A DNA stretch of 6,727 nt from DATKMG01 sp035541995 (lineage in GTDB: Bacteria; Acidobacteriota; Terriglobia; Versatilivoradales; Versatilivoraceae). The translations under genes and the position numbers were made by a program. Under the pieces are notes generated by a model. That model was given only the letters and a program-made list of their open reading frames with translations, was not told the DNA's origin and did no database searches. How positions within the stretch are numbered: position 1 is the first letter of the stretch; each line of letters begins with the position of its first letter. The stretch is taken from NCBI GenBank assembly GCA_035541995.1, contig DATKMG010000807.1, forward strand, positions 1 to 6,727, written 5' to 3'. This document shows positions 4,679-6,727 of this stretch, in pieces.

Positions 4679-5677
4679 CTACTTGCCCCCCAGCCGTCCC
4701 ATACCTTCGATCATTCGGTGCCACCCGTACACGAGCGAGACCTTGAAACCATCCATCTGAAGGTCGCCCGGAGCCTTGTCGTTAACGGTTGACATATAAC
4801 CGCAGGTGAGGCCCAGGTTGTCGTTGATCTTGTAACCGAAGGTGAGCCCTACGCCGAGGTTGTTGAGCTTTTCCCCCGGGACGCCGTTGATGGTCGCCCT
4901 GCCGCCGGTGTACCAGACGGTGTCGAACGCCCCCCAGAAATGCTCGGTCAAGTCGCGCGTCAAGTGCGCGTCCAGCTGGAACATGGGATCGGTCTTCATG
5001 GTCTGCCCGACATAGTTGTCATTGGTTCCAAACAACCACACGGCGGGCAGGAATTCCAGAGTCATGCGCCGGCCCGGCACCCACGGGCCGAGCTGCCAGA
5101 CGATGGGCGCACCCAGCCGCCCATACCAGCGGTTCTGCCCGAGATTCAGGGGCTGACTGCTGTTGTACTCGCCAATGGGGAACGCCAGGTCAGCGAGCAG
5201 GTCGACCGAGAACCCCGGTTTATAGCGTAGTAAGTCGGGGATGTTCTTCTGGGCCTGCGGGCCAAGGAGATTGAGGTTGAACTCGAGCATCGGGTCGCCG
5301 AACCCTCTGGAGGATTGGCTAAACGTCTTGCCGCCCATTGTGACATCGCCCGAGACTCGCCCCATGGGCAGAATGATCGCAGCCATGGCCGCTCGATCGA
5401 ACAGGGAAAAGGTGTGCGCATAACCCGCTATGCCCATTGTGGCGCTGATGTTCGCTCCGGGGGACACGATATGAGCAGGGTCGAACGGGTTCGTGTTGCC
5501 GTTTATCGACTCGAATATGAGCGGCACCGCATTCGCACCCGACAGAGTTTTCCAGTAGAAGCGCGCCGGGACCTGAGCCAGAGCCAGCGGCGGGCAGAGT
5601 GCGCCCAGGGCGAGCATTGTTGTAACCATCAACCACAACCAGGAAACCTGGTTCATCGGACCTTTTTCATTATTCAT
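4679..5677 (-). CDS. SphA-type / phenol MetA-pathway outer-membrane transporter
   Basis: The protein has 332 residues. ATG 5675-5677 is preceded by AAGGAG at 5-nt spacing; an internal ATG (Met8) lacks a comparable site. A long signal peptide has its hydrophobic core at about 11-34 and probable cleavage in LALA-QVPARF. The mature chain has the hallmarks of the 'putative MetA-pathway of phenol degradation' barrel family (Pfam Phenol_MetA_deg, also annotated SphA family or transporter). These include AAIILPMGRVSGDV, GFGDPMLEFNLNLLGP, VDLLADLAFPIGEY, LGQNRWYGRLGAPIVWQLG, LTRDLTEHFWGAFD and NNLGVGLTFGYKINDNLGL, with a final aromatic strand (KVSLVYGW). It is inferred to be an outer-membrane beta-barrel for uptake of hydrophobic or aromatic compounds. 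It follows the arylsulfatase by 42 bp, probably in one transcript, so it may serve sulfate-ester substrates or their products; that link is inference. Confidence 0.88.
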   Translation of the reverse strand: MNNEKGPMNQVSWLWLMVTTMLALGALCPPLALAQVPARFYWKTLSGANAVPLIFESINGNTNPFDPAHIVSPGANISATMGIAGYAHTFSLFDRAAMAAIILPMGRVSGDVTMGGKTFSQSSRGFGDPMLEFNLNLLGPQAQKNIPDLLRYKPGFSVDLLADLAFPIGEYNSSQPLNLGQNRWYGRLGAPIVWQLGPWVPGRRMTLEFLPAVWLFGTNDNYVGQTMKTDPMFQLDAHLTRDLTEHFWGAFDTVWYTGGRATINGVPGEKLNNLGVGLTFGYKINDNLGLTCGYMSTVNDKAPGDLQMDGFKVSLVYGWHRMIEGMGRLGGK

Positions 5678-5719
5678 GAGCTCTCCTTCTTTCTCGATTG
5701 ATTATCGGATCGTCAACGC

Positions 5720-6727
5720 TCAGTGCTTGGGCTCAGCCACCAATTCCTTGGGGGGCTCGAACTGCCGCTTGTAGAGCATCGGCGGGTAGCCCGGGTCGTC
5801 CGGGACACGCTTCGGAAGCTGGTCGTCCAGTGCCTCGAACGGGGAACGGCTCGGCAGCACCACGTTGTTCGCCCGGACATAGCTGTCCCAGAGCGCGATC
5901 ATTGCCTGCAGCTTGTCGGGCCGTTCGGCGGCAAGATCCTTTCGTTCGGCGGGATCAACCGCGACGTTGTAAAGCTCCCAGTCGCCCTTGCCGAGCGGCT
6001 TGTATTCCCAACGCAACTTCCACTCTCCCTGGCGCACCGCGCGGTTGCCGAAAATTTCCCAGCCCAGGTAGTCCTGCTCCGTCCGTGGCGACTCCTCCTG
6101 CCCCGCCAGCATCCGGCCCCAGGATTTGCCCATGAGCGGGGGCGGCTCTTGTCCCTCGCGGGTTTTCGGATAGCTGACGCCGGCGATTTCGAGCAGCGTC
6201 GGCATGATATCGGCCACGTGCATGAACCCGTGGTTCAGGCTCCCCTTGGGCCGCTTGACGGCCGGTCCACTGACAATGAGCGCGTTCCGGATACCGCCTT
6301 CCGCGAGCCAGCCCTTGTATTGGCTGAAGGGGGTCATCGACACCTGCGCCCACATCGGACCGTAGGCGACGTAGGAGCCCGGATCGCCCCACGCGTTGGG
6401 ATCGGTCTGCGACCACTTGATCGCCGCAAAGAGGAAGTCACGCGTGCCCGGCGTACCTGCGATCATTTTAAAGAGGTCGTTTCCCTCGGCGCCGTTGTCG
6501 CCGAAGACGATGAATATCGTGTTCTCGTACTCGCCGATCTCCTTGAGGTGCGCGATGAGCCGGCCGACGTGGAAGTCGAGGTTTTCCATCATGCCGGCGT
6601 AAAGCTCCATCTTCTTTCCGAGAATCGCCCGGGTTGCCGGAGCCTGCACGATGGGATCGGGCAGAAACCACATCCGCTCGGCGAGCTTCGTGCCGGCGGG
6701 CACAATGCCGAGCTCGATCTGCCGCTT
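5720..6727 (-). CDS. Arylsulfatase (AtsA-like, sulfatase family S1), C-terminal 335 residues
   Basis: The frame is open from the right window edge to TGA 5720-5722, so the N-terminal part is outside, including the formylglycine Cys/Ser-x-Pro/Ala-x-Arg signature and the first metal-binding Asp pair. Visible (numbered from the edge) are: an MENLDFHVGRLI helix; TIFIVFGDNGAEG with the metal-ligand and active-site Asp77-Asn78; and YKGWLAEGGIR, whose Lys138 corresponds to the sulfate-binding Lys of Pseudomonas aeruginosa AtsA. Then come HGFMHVADIMPTLLEIAGV, the AtsA-type MGKSWGRMLAG and GWEIFGNRAVRQGEWKLRW blocks, and LYNVAVDPAERKDLAAERP. After the last conserved helix (WDSYVRANNVVLP) there is a further tail of about 43 residues (RSPFEALDDQLPKRV...YKRQFEPPKE). 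The enzyme hydrolyses sulfate monoesters, using formylglycine and a divalent cation. The substrate cannot be read from this half. It leads the gene run with the SphA-type and DUF2490 proteins. Confidence 0.96.
   Translation of the reverse strand, partial: KRQIELGIVPAGTKLAERMWFLPDPIVQAPATRAILGKKMELYAGMMENLDFHVGRLIAHLKEIGEYENTIFIVFGDNGAEGNDLFKMIAGTPGTRDFLFAAIKWSQTDPNAWGDPGSYVAYGPMWAQVSMTPFSQYKGWLAEGGIRNALIVSGPAVKRPKGSLNHGFMHVADIMPTLLEIAGVSYPKTREGQEPPPLMGKSWGRMLAGQEESPRTEQDYLGWEIFGNRAVRQGEWKLRWEYKPLGKGDWELYNVAVDPAERKDLAAERPDKLQAMIALWDSYVRANNVVLPSRSPFEALDDQLPKRVPDDPGYPPMLYKRQFEPPKELVAEPKH

Noticed and set aside
5698..6135. Plus-strand 145-residue open frame opposite the sulfatase
   Set aside because: Pro/Ala/Arg-rich translation typical of the antisense of GC-rich coding sequence; the sulfatase motifs are on the other strand.
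1..6727. CRISPR arrays, tRNA genes, riboswitches, insertion-sequence ends or a defence system
   Set aside because: I saw no regularly spaced repeats, tRNA-like folds, transposase motifs or recognisable defence genes on either strand.

Overview
The window looks like chromosomal DNA from a Gram-negative soil-type or environmental bacterium, probably an uncultured one. Acidobacteriota is my best guess, with Verrucomicrobiota or a Rokubacteria-like lineage as alternatives. The guess rests on the protein families: a DUF4136 secreted protein, a signal-peptide protein with an LPKTG tail, a SphA-type outer-membrane protein beside an arylsulfatase, and a DUF2490 protein. Almost every recognisable gene is on the minus strand. 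I see no tRNA, rRNA, CRISPR array or transposase.

Right part (about 3230-6727), visibly GC-rich: a minus-strand gene run. It holds an AtsA-like arylsulfatase (N-terminal part beyond the window edge), then after 42 bp a SphA/phenol-MetA-type outer-membrane beta-barrel, then after 58 bp a DUF2490 outer-membrane protein. The likely theme is release of sulfate from sulfated organic compounds combined with outer-membrane passage of the substrate or product. The run ends in the C-terminal half of an integral membrane protein whose N-terminal half is missing, so a deletion or rearrangement abuts the DUF2490 gene.

Middle (about 2510-3226), less GC-rich: a zone of gene remnants. It holds the 5' end of a secreted-protein gene (Gln-Asp-Leu-Lys-Gln after the signal peptide) with an early TGA and a second stop after about 50 codons, a near-duplicate of that gene's start region 93 bp away, an 80-codon ORF with a possibly broken signal peptide, and a tiny ORF with a strong Shine-Dalgarno.

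Left-middle (935-2509): two intact exported-protein genes. One is a two-module protein ending in LPKTG, a hydrophobic helix and RRSR. The other is a DUF4136 protein that starts at GTG. They are 225 bp apart and probably transcribed separately; I found no convincing terminator between them.

Left end (1-934): another remnant zone. A perfect 28-bp inverted repeat with an 18-nt loop (838-911) looks like a REPIN, a pair of inverted REP sequences. It sits exactly at the broken 5' edge of a response-regulator receiver fragment. Next comes a small lipoprotein gene that becomes intact if one G is restored in a G4 run, then a weak membrane ORF, and finally the end of a plus-strand gene entering from the left.

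No clearly new defence or mobile system is visible. The most distinctive features are the REPIN-like element, the LPKTG tail in a Gram-negative setting, the sulfatase/outer-membrane gene run, and the density of single-lesion pseudogenes.
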